64,000 nt of DNA from Chaetoderma sp. LZ-2023a (GCA_034401795.1 CM067365.1:11789797-11853796); one strand, 5' to 3'; counted from the first letter of the stretch, positions 32,722-43,325 are shown. Notes: generated by a model not told the origin, from the sequence alone. Numbers and translations: made by a program.

Positions 32722-34430
32722 GATAAATAAATATATAAATAAATAAATAAATAAATTAATTTTTTTTTTTAAATGTCAGGTTTTCTAGAAAAATAACAGA
32801 ATACGCAATTTCGTAAATTGCCTCCAAGTTAGGTTTAGATTATCTCAACTAAGCAGGCCTATGAAAAGACAGCAAGGCGCTCAATAGGACATGCCATATC
32901 AAGCAGTCCTCTGATTGGCTGAACGCGAGCAACAACCCCGCCCAATCAATTTGTAATCCATTGTCAACTCATTCCCATTGGATAATGCTTTTAAGAATTT
33001 GGGGCATATATCCAAATCTTCAAGCCTGTAAAAATGTGACAATTTAATTTTAACATATATTAGCTTTTAATTATCTAGAGCTCGTCCGTAGAGCCTCTCT
33101 ACAATGTTCCCCTACTTTCCAGTATTGGAAAAGCTGAATATTTTGAAAATCCTTTAACTGCAGGTTGTTGCAAGCTTAGGCAACAACAACTTTGGGTCAA
33201 ATTATTGCAAAAAAATCAGCAGAATTTATGAAAATTTGTATCGAAGATTTGTGAATTTACTGCGAAAAATGTAAGCCATATTATTTTAATTTTTATTATG
33301 ATATAGATTTCGGCCATAGTGCCTATCTAGGACGTTTCCCTATTCTCCAGCATTGGAAAAGCCAAATATTTTGAAAATCATTTGACTACAACTGGCAGCA
33401 GTTATCCTCAGGCAGCAACAAACAGCTTTAAGTCAAATTATCCGCAGAATTTGTGAACATTTTCATCGAGATTTTTAAATTTTACTTTGATAAAACAGAA
33501 ATTAATTTTTTGCATTTATTTTGCAAAATGTCCACAAATGCCTCAGCCTATAACCTTCATATTGTTCAATAAAAAGTAGCAATCAAATGTTTCCGATTGC
33601 TGGTGATTAGTTATATGTTAGGAATCCTGGACCACTTCCTTCTGGGGACTACAGCAGAGGTGGCCGCACCTCCCACAGGGTCTTCACAATCCTTGACCAC
33701 TGTCTGCTGAAAGGCCAGCTGGTCTATACCCATAGGGACTACGACAAAGGTGACCTTGCCTCCCACATGAGTTTCAGAAAAATGGATCAATGACGAACTG
33801 GATTATTATAGGGAGTTGTGGACTGTCATGAACCAGAGATCGATTATAATAGGTATGATGACGCCCCTAACGAGTTAGTATACTATAACGTTGCAGCAAG
33901 CAAAGACCTATAAAACTCCCGAGCCACACCTCTCCGGGAGAACCCCCGCATTATCGCTGGCCTCTGGCTGACCTCGTTAAATCACAGGTTCAAATCTCGC
34001 TATGTGTTATTGATGTTGATGAATGATGATTATGTTGATGAATGATTTTGATGAATGATGGTGATGAAAATGTTGATGGATGATGTTAATGTTGATGAAA
34101 ATGTTGATGAATGATGTTAAGGTTGATGAAAATGTTGATGAATGATGATAATGTTGATGAAAATGTTGATGAATGATGTTAAGTTGATGAAAATGTTGAT
34201 GAATGATGTTAATGTTGATGAAAATGTTAATGAATGATGTTAATGTTGATGAAAATGTTGATGAATGATGTTAATGTTGATGAAAATGTTGATGAATGAT
34301 GATGTTAATGTTGATGAAAATGTTGATGAATGATGTTAATGTTGATGAAAATATTCATGAATGATGTTAATGTTGATTGGTGATTCTTGATTGATGATGT
34401 TGATGATTATAGACATAATGCTGGATCACC
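32300..34430. other. Polinton non-coding, repeat-rich segment
   Basis: (TA)n at 32360-32384, a purine (GA)n tract at about 32590-32645, (TAA)n at 32670-32722, a diverged duplicate pair at 33100-33280 and 33305-33490 (each with AATATTTTGAAAATC and GCAACAACA), then a 31-bp minisatellite at about 34010-34390. No recognisable gene, including no integrase on either strand. Confidence 0.7.
34010..34390. repeat. 31-bp minisatellite in the Polinton
   Basis: About 11 units of GTTAATGTTGATGAAAATG plus TTGATGAATGAT, with small length changes. Confidence 0.93.
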
Positions 34431-34511
34431 AACACATGCCACGCCTGTTGTTCCGACTGTCTCCATATCAAACAAACACATTCTCAGATGATCCCGGAAG
34501 GGTTTGTACTG

Positions 34512-35464
34512 TTATATATGTAGGGTTAAACCGAACAAGGTGAACCCCTCGAGAAATATCTGTGTCATATCGAGTCCTGTGTCATCCTCGATGTTGATCT
34601 GCATCCCATCTGGGGCCGGTCTTAGCTGCTTCACTTTACCACCAGCTAGAAGCCGCAACTCTAGCACAAAGGGTATTGTTTGCGGACTTGTGTGAGCCCA
34701 ATATGCTCGAGCAGCTTCACTGAGCCCTTTGTCTTCGAGGAGTGTGACACACCCTCTATCCATAAGACACCATCCTGAATATTGATAGCTTCCTCTGGGT
34801 CATCAAAGGGATGGCAAAGCAGGAGCTTCCTCCAGTGACCCCAATCCTAGGGGCTACTGCAACTAGAGTTGTGCCCTGTCCTATATAGGTCAGAAAATAT
34901 GTCCCCTTGTTATGAAGCTTCTGGACCATGCCATCCATCTTCACAACGGTGGAAAGTGGGGTGACCTCCAGGTCAATAACTGCTGGAGGACTATATAGTG
35001 GCACCCATGCTCGCCACTTACCATCAGGTCCAGCGCGATACCACACCACCTTCTTTTCGAAGACTACCTGCAGGTGTCTTGCCAGGGTCAACACCACACC
35101 ATCATTTGACATCGTTTGGGCATGTTTCACAGTCGGCTCTAAAACTTGAAAGCTGAGGTCAGCGTCAAAATTGTTAACATCCTCAACCTTGTTTTGTGAC
35201 TGTTCTATCAGGGGGTGGAGGATGAACTTCTTCTTCGAGAAGTCATAGCGGAACACTATTTTGTCCCCATCTCTCTCTCGACCCAGACATTCCTTTGAGC
35301 TCTACACTATCGCCACCAATGGGATGGAGGGAGAATGTCTTGGAGTCTGCTCCATTTTGGAGGACGAACGACTTGCCATCGCTTTCCTTAACCTTGACGG
35401 CATCAACGTCATACAAGTCCGCGAGATCAGCTAGACCGGTTGAGTGAGCAAATATGGGCTCCAT
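34512..35464 (-). pseudogene. Minus-strand Polinton gene in three shifted frames
   Basis: Three overlapping frames (35464 or 35515 to 35243, 35256-34756, 34763-34512) follow one another on the minus strand, each ending where the next begins, so one gene of about 310 residues seems broken by two frameshifts. The likely start is ATG at 35464, ten bases after a TATATATA box. Segments such as KSFVLQNGADSKTFSLHPIG and KVVWYRAGPDGKWRAWVPL suggest a beta-rich protein. No domain recognised; a structural or minor capsid role is only a guess from position beside the ATPase-containing block. GC-richer than the left block. Confidence 0.6.
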
Positions 35465-35500
35465 TGTGTATATATAGGGGTTTAAATGGAGTGTATAGCC
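35464..35500. promoter_or_regulatory. Possible divergent promoter of the Polinton middle block
   Basis: TATATATA at 35468-35477 lies between the minus-strand start at 35464 and the plus-strand coding region that follows. It is too close to the minus ATG for a usual animal TATA spacing, so the call is weak. Confidence 0.25.
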
Positions 35501-35580
35501 ATGCCGATTGTCCAATTGCTACTCCAAAATGGGGAGAATGTCATTAGGCCATCTCTAGTTGGTAGACGTGCAGTTCAGTA

Positions 35581-36560
35581 TTGCATAGAATGGGTTCTCT
35601 TCAAGGTAGCTCAGCATTCCACACATATATACATGCCGATGTGTTGCATCCGCCACTGGGAAGTACCTATCACAGGTCACTGACTGAAGTAGGACTAGAC
35701 ATGATAGAATATGTGCCAGGAGCCACCAGCAAACTGTGGAAAGCGATCAGCTCCAACATGTTCACCCACGTAAATCACCTGTTTGACAGCTCCACCATTA
35801 GACTATATGCCAGCATGGATGGGCTATCGGATGCCCAATTAGAGTTTACACTGCTGCTACTTATTGACCTATCCCCATCATGACGATATCATATCAGACA
35901 TTCGCCGAGATGTTGAAAATGGAGATAGAGGAGCCACACCCCTTCCCCCTTGTCAGGCAAATATAGCGGTACAGGAAATGCATTGTCGACAAGAAGGCGA
36001 GCGACTGCAGTGGGTGAGCTGGTATGAACAGAATGCCAGAGAGGCATGGAGACAATGGGACTACAAATCTGTTCAAGAATGGGAGATCCGCATCTGGCAT
36101 GATTTCTTGGATGACGAGTGTGATGAGTCTGTAGAGCATTGGGAAGAGGAGTGGGTGCAGAAGTATAAGTCCAAGAAAGCCCGCAAACGGCAGGCATACT
36201 ATCGGAGTGGCAAGGTGAAGTTCCAGATGTCACGGCTGTGCAAGCTACTGGCCCCTGACATGTCGTTCTGACAGCTGGATGATGTGTGTTTGAGGGAGGT
36301 ATGTCACCGCACCATCAAGCTCACATGCTTCGCCAGGCTCGTCAAGATGAATCCCACAATGACCCATCGACATATCCTACAGGTGATGGCACAAGTTTAA
36401 GACCTTAGGTATATCATCGCTAAATCAGAGTGGCGAAAGTAGCCTCAACTATATCCTGCATTAGCACCGGAGGAGGGTGGTACAGTACAGCAGATTGACA
36501 CCATCAGACAGAATCTTGTTAATGAGACAGAAAAGTACAGCAGAACATGCAGGTGATATA
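35581..36560 (+). pseudogene. Broken plus-strand Polinton gene, unknown
   Basis: A 100-residue frame (35581-35883; includes TYIHADVLHPPLGSTYHRSL) overlaps by 20 bases a 135-residue frame (35864-36271; Trp/Glu/Lys-rich, REAWRQWDYKSVQEWEIRIW). Coding-like sequence continues in the second frame after TGA to about 36395 and in other frames to 36560, with more stops. This looks like one gene of over 300 codons with a frameshift and nonsense mutations. Fold unknown; the second part looks helical. Confidence 0.55.
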
Positions 36561-36586
36561 AAACAGGCTACAACAGTCTAGCATGC

Positions 36587-36997
36587 ATGACCGCAGCTGC
36601 GGGTATGATTGGAGCCAGTGCTGGTGTGGCCGCCATTGCTACCCTCGCTACAGGGATGGGTGCTATCATCGTTATCCCGCTGGGTGGTATGACCCTTGTC
36701 ACTACTGTCCTGGCCACCGGCTTGGCAGTTGGACAGCGTCAGATCACCAGGAAGCTGGAGAAGCATGCCAAGTATGTAACACTAGCACAGAGCAGCCTAC
36801 AGGTTATCGAAGAGTCTGTCAGCAAAGCTCTCGAGGATGGGCAGGTCAGTGATGAAGATTTCCACCATATAATGAAGCTCCAAACCCTGTACCGCACAGC
36901 GAAACCCAAAGTGCGCCTGCAATACCTCAAAGGCTTCAGCGGGCAGGTGGACATGCCAAATAGTATGTTGCACCCGTGGCTGGAACAGCGATTTTAA
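36587..36997 (+). CDS. Glycine-rich membrane protein (Polinton)
   Basis: 136 residues. Residues 1-50 are two hydrophobic, Gly/Ala-rich segments (MIGASAGVAAIATLATGMGA; IPLGGMTLVTTVLATGLAV), likely a membrane hairpin with glycine packing. A charged helical part follows (KLEKHAKYVTLAQ, then VSKALEDGQVSDEDFHHIM), with a helix-loop-helix look. Similar membrane-plus-helix proteins occur, as I recall, in other invertebrate Polinton-like elements, with no proven role. It may be the C-terminal part of the broken gene before it. Intact frame. Confidence 0.55.
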   Translation: MTAAAGMIGASAGVAAIATLATGMGAIIVIPLGGMTLVTTVLATGLAVGQRQITRKLEKHAKYVTLAQSSLQVIEESVSKALEDGQVSDEDFHHIMKLQTLYRTAKPKVRLQYLKGFSGQVDMPNSMLHPWLEQRF

Positions 36998-37011
36998 GAT
37001 GACTACTATAG

Positions 37012-37638
37012 ATGGCCTTCCCAACGAACCTCACGACAATCAACCAGAGCCAACCACCCCTCCTGGGTACACTCTGGACCCGCTCGACAAGTGGTCTCCT
37101 GGATGACATATCGGACCTAACACCTATTTCGATCACAGTCGATGGGCTGTCCTGCATCACATTCTCCACCAATCCACGACCACTGACCAACCTTGCAATC
37201 ACCACCAAGAATGCAAAGAAAGCTCATACCTGGATGGCAGGCCTGAATCTCTCGTTCTGGAACCAACAGCTGAACCTTGCTGTGTGGTGTGCCACAGCAG
37301 GTTGCGGCATTGGCGTGGGTTTGCTGCACTCCTATTCTGGTACCCCCAAAGCAGTGCTCATTGCCAGCTGTTTCACATTTCATGTGTACTACATGGTGAG
37401 GCGAATCCTCCATGAGCTTGGCGCAAGCCTGCCTGATGCAAATGATTTTGATCCACATGCTGCGGGTGTCGGCACTGCGGAAACTGCGAGCTACAGCCTC
37501 TCAGCAGCCAGTAGACTCCAACGAGAGTTCAATGCCCACTCAGAGTATCGTTTCCACAGTGGAGACAACAGCGGTCTAGGCGTTACGTATGGCAACCCGA
37601 GACAAAACTACTCAGGCTTCCCCTATCAAACACCCTGA
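37012..37638 (+). CDS. Candidate Polinton structural protein 1
   Basis: 208 residues, intact, GC-rich. It starts 15 bases after the previous stop. Notable segments are ISITVDGLSCITFSTNPRPL (beta-like), NQQLNLAVWCATAGCGIGVG, and FHVYYMVRRILHELGASLPD. From memory the middle segment resembles a recurrent uncharacterised family of Polinton-like elements in cnidarians and other invertebrates; this was not checked. Position within a virion-type gene block suggests a capsid or virion component. It overlaps the next frame by 50 bases. Confidence 0.5.
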   Translation: MAFPTNLTTINQSQPPLLGTLWTRSTSGLLDDISDLTPISITVDGLSCITFSTNPRPLTNLAITTKNAKKAHTWMAGLNLSFWNQQLNLAVWCATAGCGIGVGLLHSYSGTPKAVLIASCFTFHVYYMVRRILHELGASLPDANDFDPHAAGVGTAETASYSLSAASRLQREFNAHSEYRFHSGDNSGLGVTYGNPRQNYSGFPYQTP

Positions 37639-38260
37639 AAAAGGCCGTCGGAAGACAGCGATGTTCTCCTTTGATCAAGACTCAGAGCCTGGAGCACTGG
37701 TGCAGAATATACATATAATCGGAATTAGGAAGGACCATCCAGAGGCATGGAAATACTTTGTCCCACACACAGCCTCAGGGCTCACACCAGCAGGGATTGT
37801 TCAAATCAACCAATCCTTGGAAGCGTTATGTTATTGTCTCCTGGCAGCCCAGACTAAGCTGTGCCACTCCATAGATGGGGTGAGCGAAATAGATGTGCAG
37901 GCAATGTTCAGCATTCTCGTTGAGGACATGATCATTGTTGCAGATCCAAGTAGCCTCATTGCCAAGTTTCAGCAAGCCTTACAGAAGGCCCGTCGTAAGC
38001 TCGACTTCGCTATATCACCACACCTACGACTTATTCCAAGCAATATGATTGTGAATGTCGAGGATCTGAAGATTAGGGGGTACAATACCATGATAGTCGA
38101 GGCGAATTCCCCAGGTGTGCACTTTGGGTTTAACACTGACATCAAGTCGGCCACGCATGTTGTTCCAGTGACACCTAGGTCCCCGTGGTCTCCTACGACA
38201 GCTGGAACAGCAATTCTGACCACTGGAACAGCAGACGACAAACAGCGACCGCCGTTCTGA
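37589..38260 (+). CDS. Candidate Polinton structural protein 2
   Basis: 223 residues from the first ATG; an internal ATG at 37661 would remove the overlap with the upstream gene and start at MFSFDQDSEPGALVQ. Content is mixed helix and strand (DVQAMFSILVEDMIIVADPS; ISPHLRLIPSNMIVNVEDLK) with a Thr/Pro-rich tail. No family recognised. The coding overlap is compact, virus-like organisation. A virion role is inferred only from neighbours. Confidence 0.5.
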   Translation: MATRDKTTQASPIKHPEKGRRKTAMFSFDQDSEPGALVQNIHIIGIRKDHPEAWKYFVPHTASGLTPAGIVQINQSLEALCYCLLAAQTKLCHSIDGVSEIDVQAMFSILVEDMIIVADPSSLIAKFQQALQKARRKLDFAISPHLRLIPSNMIVNVEDLKIRGYNTMIVEANSPGVHFGFNTDIKSATHVVPVTPRSPWSPTTAGTAILTTGTADDKQRPPF

Positions 38261-38330
38261 CTGCTGACACCCACAACCCCGCCCAGAACTGCTAGCAGGA
38301 CGATAGCCCTACGAGTGGTGTCACGTCTGG

Positions 38331-38770
38331 CTATTGCTGTGCTCGCCACCAGTGTGCTCGGCTGTGGTTCCCACTAGCAACAACTCTTTTGCCTGTTCCA
38401 GAGGAACAATGGGAGTCATGGTTGAGATTGGCTGAACTAGCTTGGCCTGCTCGACAGCCCCCCAAACACACTGGCAGCATACACACCCAAGGACTGTATG
38501 GTTCGGTGATACAGCCTTTTTCCAGCTTGTAGTAGTGCAGAGCCTTATTCAACTCATAGTCGGGGGATGCCATGGATGCCTGCAACTGCTGGAACATGTT
38601 CGACAGATACTCCCAATCCTTGTAGAATCCCTTAGTATGCAGGAGCAGCTCTACGATACTGCCTCCCATAATAAGGTATTCGATGAAGCATATCTGCCCC
38701 TTACCAAATCCTAGGTAGAGTTTCACAGCTGTCAGCTCCTCTGCTACTTCAGCGTAGAAAGTGCACGTTT
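38331..38770 (-). CDS. Minus-strand Polinton frame, unknown
   Basis: An open frame of about 145 codons running from a stop near 38770; no ATG near the start, so the beginning is uncertain. GFGKGQICFIEYLIMGG and YELNKALHYYKLEKG look protein-like. It lies between plus-strand genes and may be an independent gene or a remnant. The C-terminal part (after about 38440) reads less convincingly. Confidence 0.4.
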
Positions 38771-38819
38771 AAACGCATTGTATACTTGTCTTTATAGAGA
38801 TAGATTAAACAATGACGTT

Positions 38820-39167
38820 GGTATAGATTGTAAAGTAAATCTTGGAGAGCCAGGCGAGACTCCAGAAGGTGGAGAAGCTGCTCTAAAGCAAGACCCAGAA
38901 GCTACTGACACAGGCTAAGCCCTGCCCATTCATGTCGCCAGTAACGTGGCCGCGAATGTGGCTGTGGTGAAGATGACAGGTGGTAATGAGGCTATTCCTG
39001 CCGCTGGAGCCACTGTCCTCGCCACTGTAATGAGTACGGTTGTCGACCACTGTCTAGGAATAACACATCCCATCCCAAAGATCGCAATCGGTGTCGCCTC
39101 CTATACTGTTGCTGCCAAGATCATAGGCGAACGCATCCCTCTAATGAAAGCCGCGGTTCTAGGCTAG
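38820..39167 (+). pseudogene. Small Polinton membrane protein with nonsense codon
   Basis: One frame contains ETPEGGEAALKQDPEATDTG, a TAA stop at about 38918, and then, still in frame, a 73-codon open part with two hydrophobic segments (IPAAGATVLATVMSTVV; IAIGVASYTVAAKIIG). There is no ATG at the start of the open part, so a former single gene with a stop is likely. Function unknown. Confidence 0.45.
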
Positions 39168-39235
39168 TGATGAGTGCTATGGCCGAAATCATCGTGGCCT
39201 ATGTCTAGGTTTAAGCTGCCATTAATAGCAATATA

Positions 39236-39709
39236 TTGGACACCACAACAATGTCTCTGTCACTCACAAACCTAGAGAGCAAAGAGCTAGGTGATCTCCC
39301 TCACTTTGGTGAGGCATGCCTTGGTTCAGAAGACACTGTTGCCCCTATCTCCTTCCTAGACTTCGATGAGAAGGGAGAACCTCGAGAGATCCGACGTACC
39401 ATCCCAGCCAGAGATCTCATCGGAAACACTGACACGGTAGGACAATCAGCCATCAAGAAGGCCAAGACTGTATACAAGGGGATGGGCATCAAAGACAGGG
39501 CAGTGATGCGAGGTATGCTCGGAGTCGGCGAGGCTGGTGCCATCAAGGTTATGGCAGAGTCCTATGCACAGGTCCTGGTTAAGGATCTCCTGAAACCACG
39601 GAGCGCATTCCAACATGATGGGGAGAATCTCACGGTAGGCATCATCGGCCTAAGCCATATCATGTTGAATGGCCAAGCGAATGCAATAGCAAAGCTCCAA
39701 CTACCATAG
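39236..39709 (+). CDS. Polinton protein upstream of the ATPase, unknown
   Basis: 157 residues, intact, starting MDTTTMSLSL (a second Met at residue 6). Acidic N-terminal half, then a helical basic half (AIKKAKTVYKGMGIKDRAVM). No domain recognised. It lies just before the ATPase region and is similar in composition to the structural-type genes. Confidence 0.5.
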   Translation: MDTTTMSLSLTNLESKELGDLPHFGEACLGSEDTVAPISFLDFDEKGEPREIRRTIPARDLIGNTDTVGQSAIKKAKTVYKGMGIKDRAVMRGMLGVGEAGAIKVMAESYAQVLVKDLLKPRSAFQHDGENLTVGIIGLSHIMLNGQANAIAKLQLP

Positions 39710-39764
39710 GTGAAGAAGTCGGGATTCATTGGCCTACCATTTAAGCCCACATAATAGCATGGCT

Positions 39765-40600
39765 GCTCGAGCTTGCATCATATGGATACTCGAGGTGTTA
39801 GCCCTCTGCGTTACCTTCTCAGCTGTTGGTGCGATTCTATGCTTGATGCCTCTATCGCATCCTTCATATCCGTCGGCGGTACAACGCTACCCACACAGCA
39901 GGCAAAAAAGCTGGTACAGGAAGTACTGCCATTTAATCTCCCAGATATAGATGAGGCTATGGCTGAAGATCTGTTAACAATCCTTCATGCGCACATGCAA
40001 CATGTCAGTGCCATACAGTAGTAGACCAAATGATGCCGGTCAGGTGGTGCTGATTATTGCCCCATCAGGACATGGGAAAACATTTTGCTGCAGGCCCTGC
40101 TTGCCGAACATCTGCAATCTTGATACATCCTCCTGGTGTCCGACTCTGCCGCTGAGGCAGTCGCCAATAATGATCAGTGGTATAACGGTCCAATCACCAA
40201 GATGCACAACCTGCTGAACCCCTTGTTCTAGTTATCGACGACCCCTCAATGGACCAGAAGACAGTCACATACCTCAGCAACATCACCAGATGCATTCGGC
40301 ACACCAAGATCACTGTCTTCATCCTCTTTCAGAAGTACTATTGCCAGATATCCGGCACAATGCGAGGCTCCTGTACTTTAGCTCGAAGAGTGGTCGTGCC
40401 CTACTTGAGATGATTATATGACCGCCTGACCCTCAAGGAGACCAAGCAAGACTTCATCGCAGGCATGCAGAAGGTCGCAGATCTATACCTCTTTATCGTC
40501 AGCAACAAGGAGACAGGGGAGCTGGCACACTTCAAGCCCTCGCTGGAGAAGGCTCAGAACTTCAGCTACAAGTTGAATTCAGCCAGGAAGCTCACATGTC
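39765..40600 (+). pseudogene. Packaging-type ATPase (FtsK-HerA/A32-like), broken
   Basis: Polinton ATPases are thought to drive DNA into virus-like capsids. Bases 40045-40083 encode VVLIIAPSGHGKT, a Walker A loop. Bases 40226-40245 encode LVIDDPS, a Walker B strand with its acidic pair, and ITVFILFQ near 40308-40330 matches the sensor strand expected next. Upstream (39773-40020) is an 82-residue frame that may be its N terminus. At least two frame changes and stops separate these parts, so no full-length protein can be made. Best-supported morphogenesis gene of the element. Confidence 0.82.
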
Positions 40601-40985
40601 AGTCAGGTCGTCCGCGGTCTCCGCTGCTTCGTCCATAGACTCTGCTGCCTGAGGATCAGATATTTGTTTCTGAAACTCCATCCACTGAGGATCTGATGCC
40701 CCAACTCTTTCTTTCTGAAACTTCTCGTGGAAGGTCCACTTCGCCCATGTCTTCTTAGCATTTCTCTTGGGGTAAGTTTTGATGAGGTAGTCCTGGTAGT
40801 TCTTGGGGAAGTTTAGAAATTCCTTCAGATTACTCTCTATCTGCTCGTGTCCTCTTTCATTGAAGATGTGCTCAATGGCCTCCTCTCAACCTTCGATATG
40901 GCCCTCGGCCAAGCCAGTGGCATGCCCAGCCTCATGGCTTTCAGTCACATGTGTACTGATGTCCTCTCGAAAGTAATCTACTCTG
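40594..40985 (-). pseudogene. Minus-strand Polinton gene with nonsense codon
   Basis: Reading minus from about 40985, a frame with ESHEAGHATGLAEGHIEG meets a TGA at about 40888 and continues in frame for about 97 codons (KEFLNFPKNYQDYLIK, KKTWAKWTFHEKF) to a stop at 40594. Charged, helical; no domain recognised. It converges on the ATPase region. Confidence 0.55.
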
Positions 40986-40999
40986 TATAGAGTAATCGA

Positions 41000-41723
41000 G
41001 TTTACTCTAGATTCACTAGTGAATTTAGGTAGAATATTAGTTATACTAAGAATGTGTGAAATTCTATTAGAAGCTTATAAATCAACTTATTCCCTCAGGC
41101 TTGTGCTTTGATCCTTAGGTAATTAATTTTTGAAAATTGGCGGAAGCTCGTTATCATACTAATCATGCAGCTGTGTCTCAATATTAGGGAAGCTTACTGT
41201 TTATTCCAAAAATCTCATGAACATGTGAACTCATTAACATTGAATAAATGAGCCACGTACACAGAGGCTGAGTCTAAAGATACTGTCAATGTCTCCACAG
41301 TAAAGGCTTAAAAATATTAAAAATCGTTAAATTTTTTGCTAACAATGGACAATCTTATTTTGTGTTTTTTATTTTATCTTGTGTTTTAAAAATGGGTCTA
41401 TCAGAATAGTATATTGATCTTGGCACTTAGCACATGTTCGATGACATGCACAAATCTTGAAGTTTACTGAATCATACGTCAGAACTTCCCACTTGGGTTT
41501 GATTTTTCCTGTAACAGACATTTTTCCCCATATGTAAGAGCCACGAATTGAAGTGACAATCTTTCGAACTCTTGCGTTTAAAAAATCTACACAGTAATAG
41601 CTATAGCAATATGTTGGAAGTTGAAGCTATCGTGTCACAGTGGGAGTTAACGTCTTCGTTACTTACGGAGTTATCCCGGAGTATCCGATAGAGATAGAAG
41701 ACTCGCCAGTAAACGTGGAGGTA

Positions 41724-41760
<37 letters not shown>

Positions 41761-42700
41761 GTATTAGTTTGCTAGTTTTTTTCTAATTTAAGCAAGCCTT
41801 GACACGCGTTGGGCACAATTACTTAAATAAAATAAAAAAACTCAGAATAATAATAAAAACTATCGCTAGACGTGTATCGTCGTTGTTACCTAACGAATAT
41901 GCGTCACTGCGTGTTAATATTGTGTACTGTGTAAGTTAAGGAGCGGTATGCACATAATTACTCGGAGATTAGTTAGAAGTAGCAATAACTTAAGCAAACG
42001 CGCTAGCCAGGGCAGGTAGCAAACAATAACTGTAAGATAGGTGCCATGGAAACCAAGATAAGAATTTGTTCATACTGCATCTGCTCCATAATCGTAAATT
42101 GTATATTTCATTCTATTTCAAATTCACAAATTCACAAATTTAAAATATATATTAATTTATATTGTATGAAGCGTGCCAAGCATTGTTGTAGTACCTGAAT
42201 GTCAAATTGAAAAACCAAAATATCAAAATTAACCTGAAACACTTCTGGTTACGTTCGCACAGCTTTTAACATCTAAACGTGTGTGGTTTGGGGTGGGGGT
42301 GGGTGGGTGGGGGGTGGGGTGGTTAAAACAAGCGCGGAAGGCTTTAGCATGTGTGTGTTTGTGGTCTGCAGAGTTGGCACTGGTGGTCTATTGAGTTAGC
42401 GTCTTATTCAGAATGGGTTTGAAAGATAGAAATAAAACGTTTTGATTAACTATTAATGTATATTAAACTCTAAGCTGAACCTTTAGACATTAATAGCTGA
42501 ACGAACGTAACTCGAAGTTATTATACCATTTAGATCTAGTATAATGTTAGTTTAAGTTGAAAATTTAGACATTTGCTAAAAATTACAGCGCGATCATAGA
42601 AAAGGCTAGTTACCTCCCTTGAAATAATGCATTATATCACACGCTCGGAACAACGTAGTTCCCTCCCTTGACATAATATACTATATTTATTATTATTATT
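41000..42700. other. Polinton spacer between GC-rich and PolB blocks
   Basis: AT-rich. (ATT)n at about 41723-41760. A short frame at 41611-41694 (MLEVEAIVSQWELTSSLL) is followed by GTAATTA and could be an exon, not proven. A G-rich run at 42287-42322 (GGGGTGGGGGTGGGTGGGTG) could form a quadruplex. Confidence 0.55.
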
Positions 42701-42709
42701 TTTAACCAT

Positions 42710-43301
42710 TTGTCGTTTTGTTTTAAATCTTCAGCTGATTCCTGCGAGTGTCGACGGTGCCCGTACACTGTCGACGGTGCCCGTACACGTTCAGCAGACT
42801 GCAACTCGATTGCGGCTAGCTGCAAGAGGCATCTGACATATGATGAAGAACCTGAAGCGTGTACATCAGACGTGCACCATGTCGGTGATGATGTCAATGA
42901 CGACGACCTGATGGATATCGAGACGCTTGCACTCATGGGATATTCCACACACGGATCGATAGAGTACACCCCACCCACCAACAGCCCACCCCCTCCCCGC
43001 ACCCACACCCCCCACCCACTTGGCTATTCTGGAGGATGTGTTAAATGATGTCAGCCGTAGCGTCATCGATCCCTCCAGGTTTAGCCAAGCGGTAACCATC
43101 AAACAAGAGTTTATGGTGGCACCATTAACTCATCTGGAGTACATATTAAACTTTCACGACATCCGCGCAGATGATCTTCCAACCTACGTGCTGAACAACC
43201 CAAATAGACTGCAAGACAAAAGCAGGCGTGAAATGACTGGTCAGGATTACGAGTACAACGATCTTGTAGAAATGTTTAGAAGTCAACCTGAATGTAAGTG
43301 A
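42710..43301 (+). pseudogene. Polinton gene before PolB, frameshifted
   Basis: Frames 42710-43048 and 43020-43301 overlap. The first has DVNDDDLMDIETLALMG and a proline tract; the second has DLPTYVLNNPNRLQDKSR. A 20-bp tandem duplication at 42749-42788 shifts the frame near the start. AG before 42735 and GTAAGTG at 43294 could be splice sites. Function unknown. Confidence 0.45.
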
Positions 43302-43325
43302 ATATAGACTTTTTTATTTTGTTTG

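Noticed and set aside
33600-33990. Possible integrase remnant on either strand
   Set aside because: Short coding-like pieces exist, but no catalytic motif or zinc motif could be placed; the region also holds a small internal repeat.
33940-34000. tRNA-like piece with a GGTTCAAATC B-box-like string
   Set aside because: No matching A box, cloverleaf or acceptor stem could be drawn.
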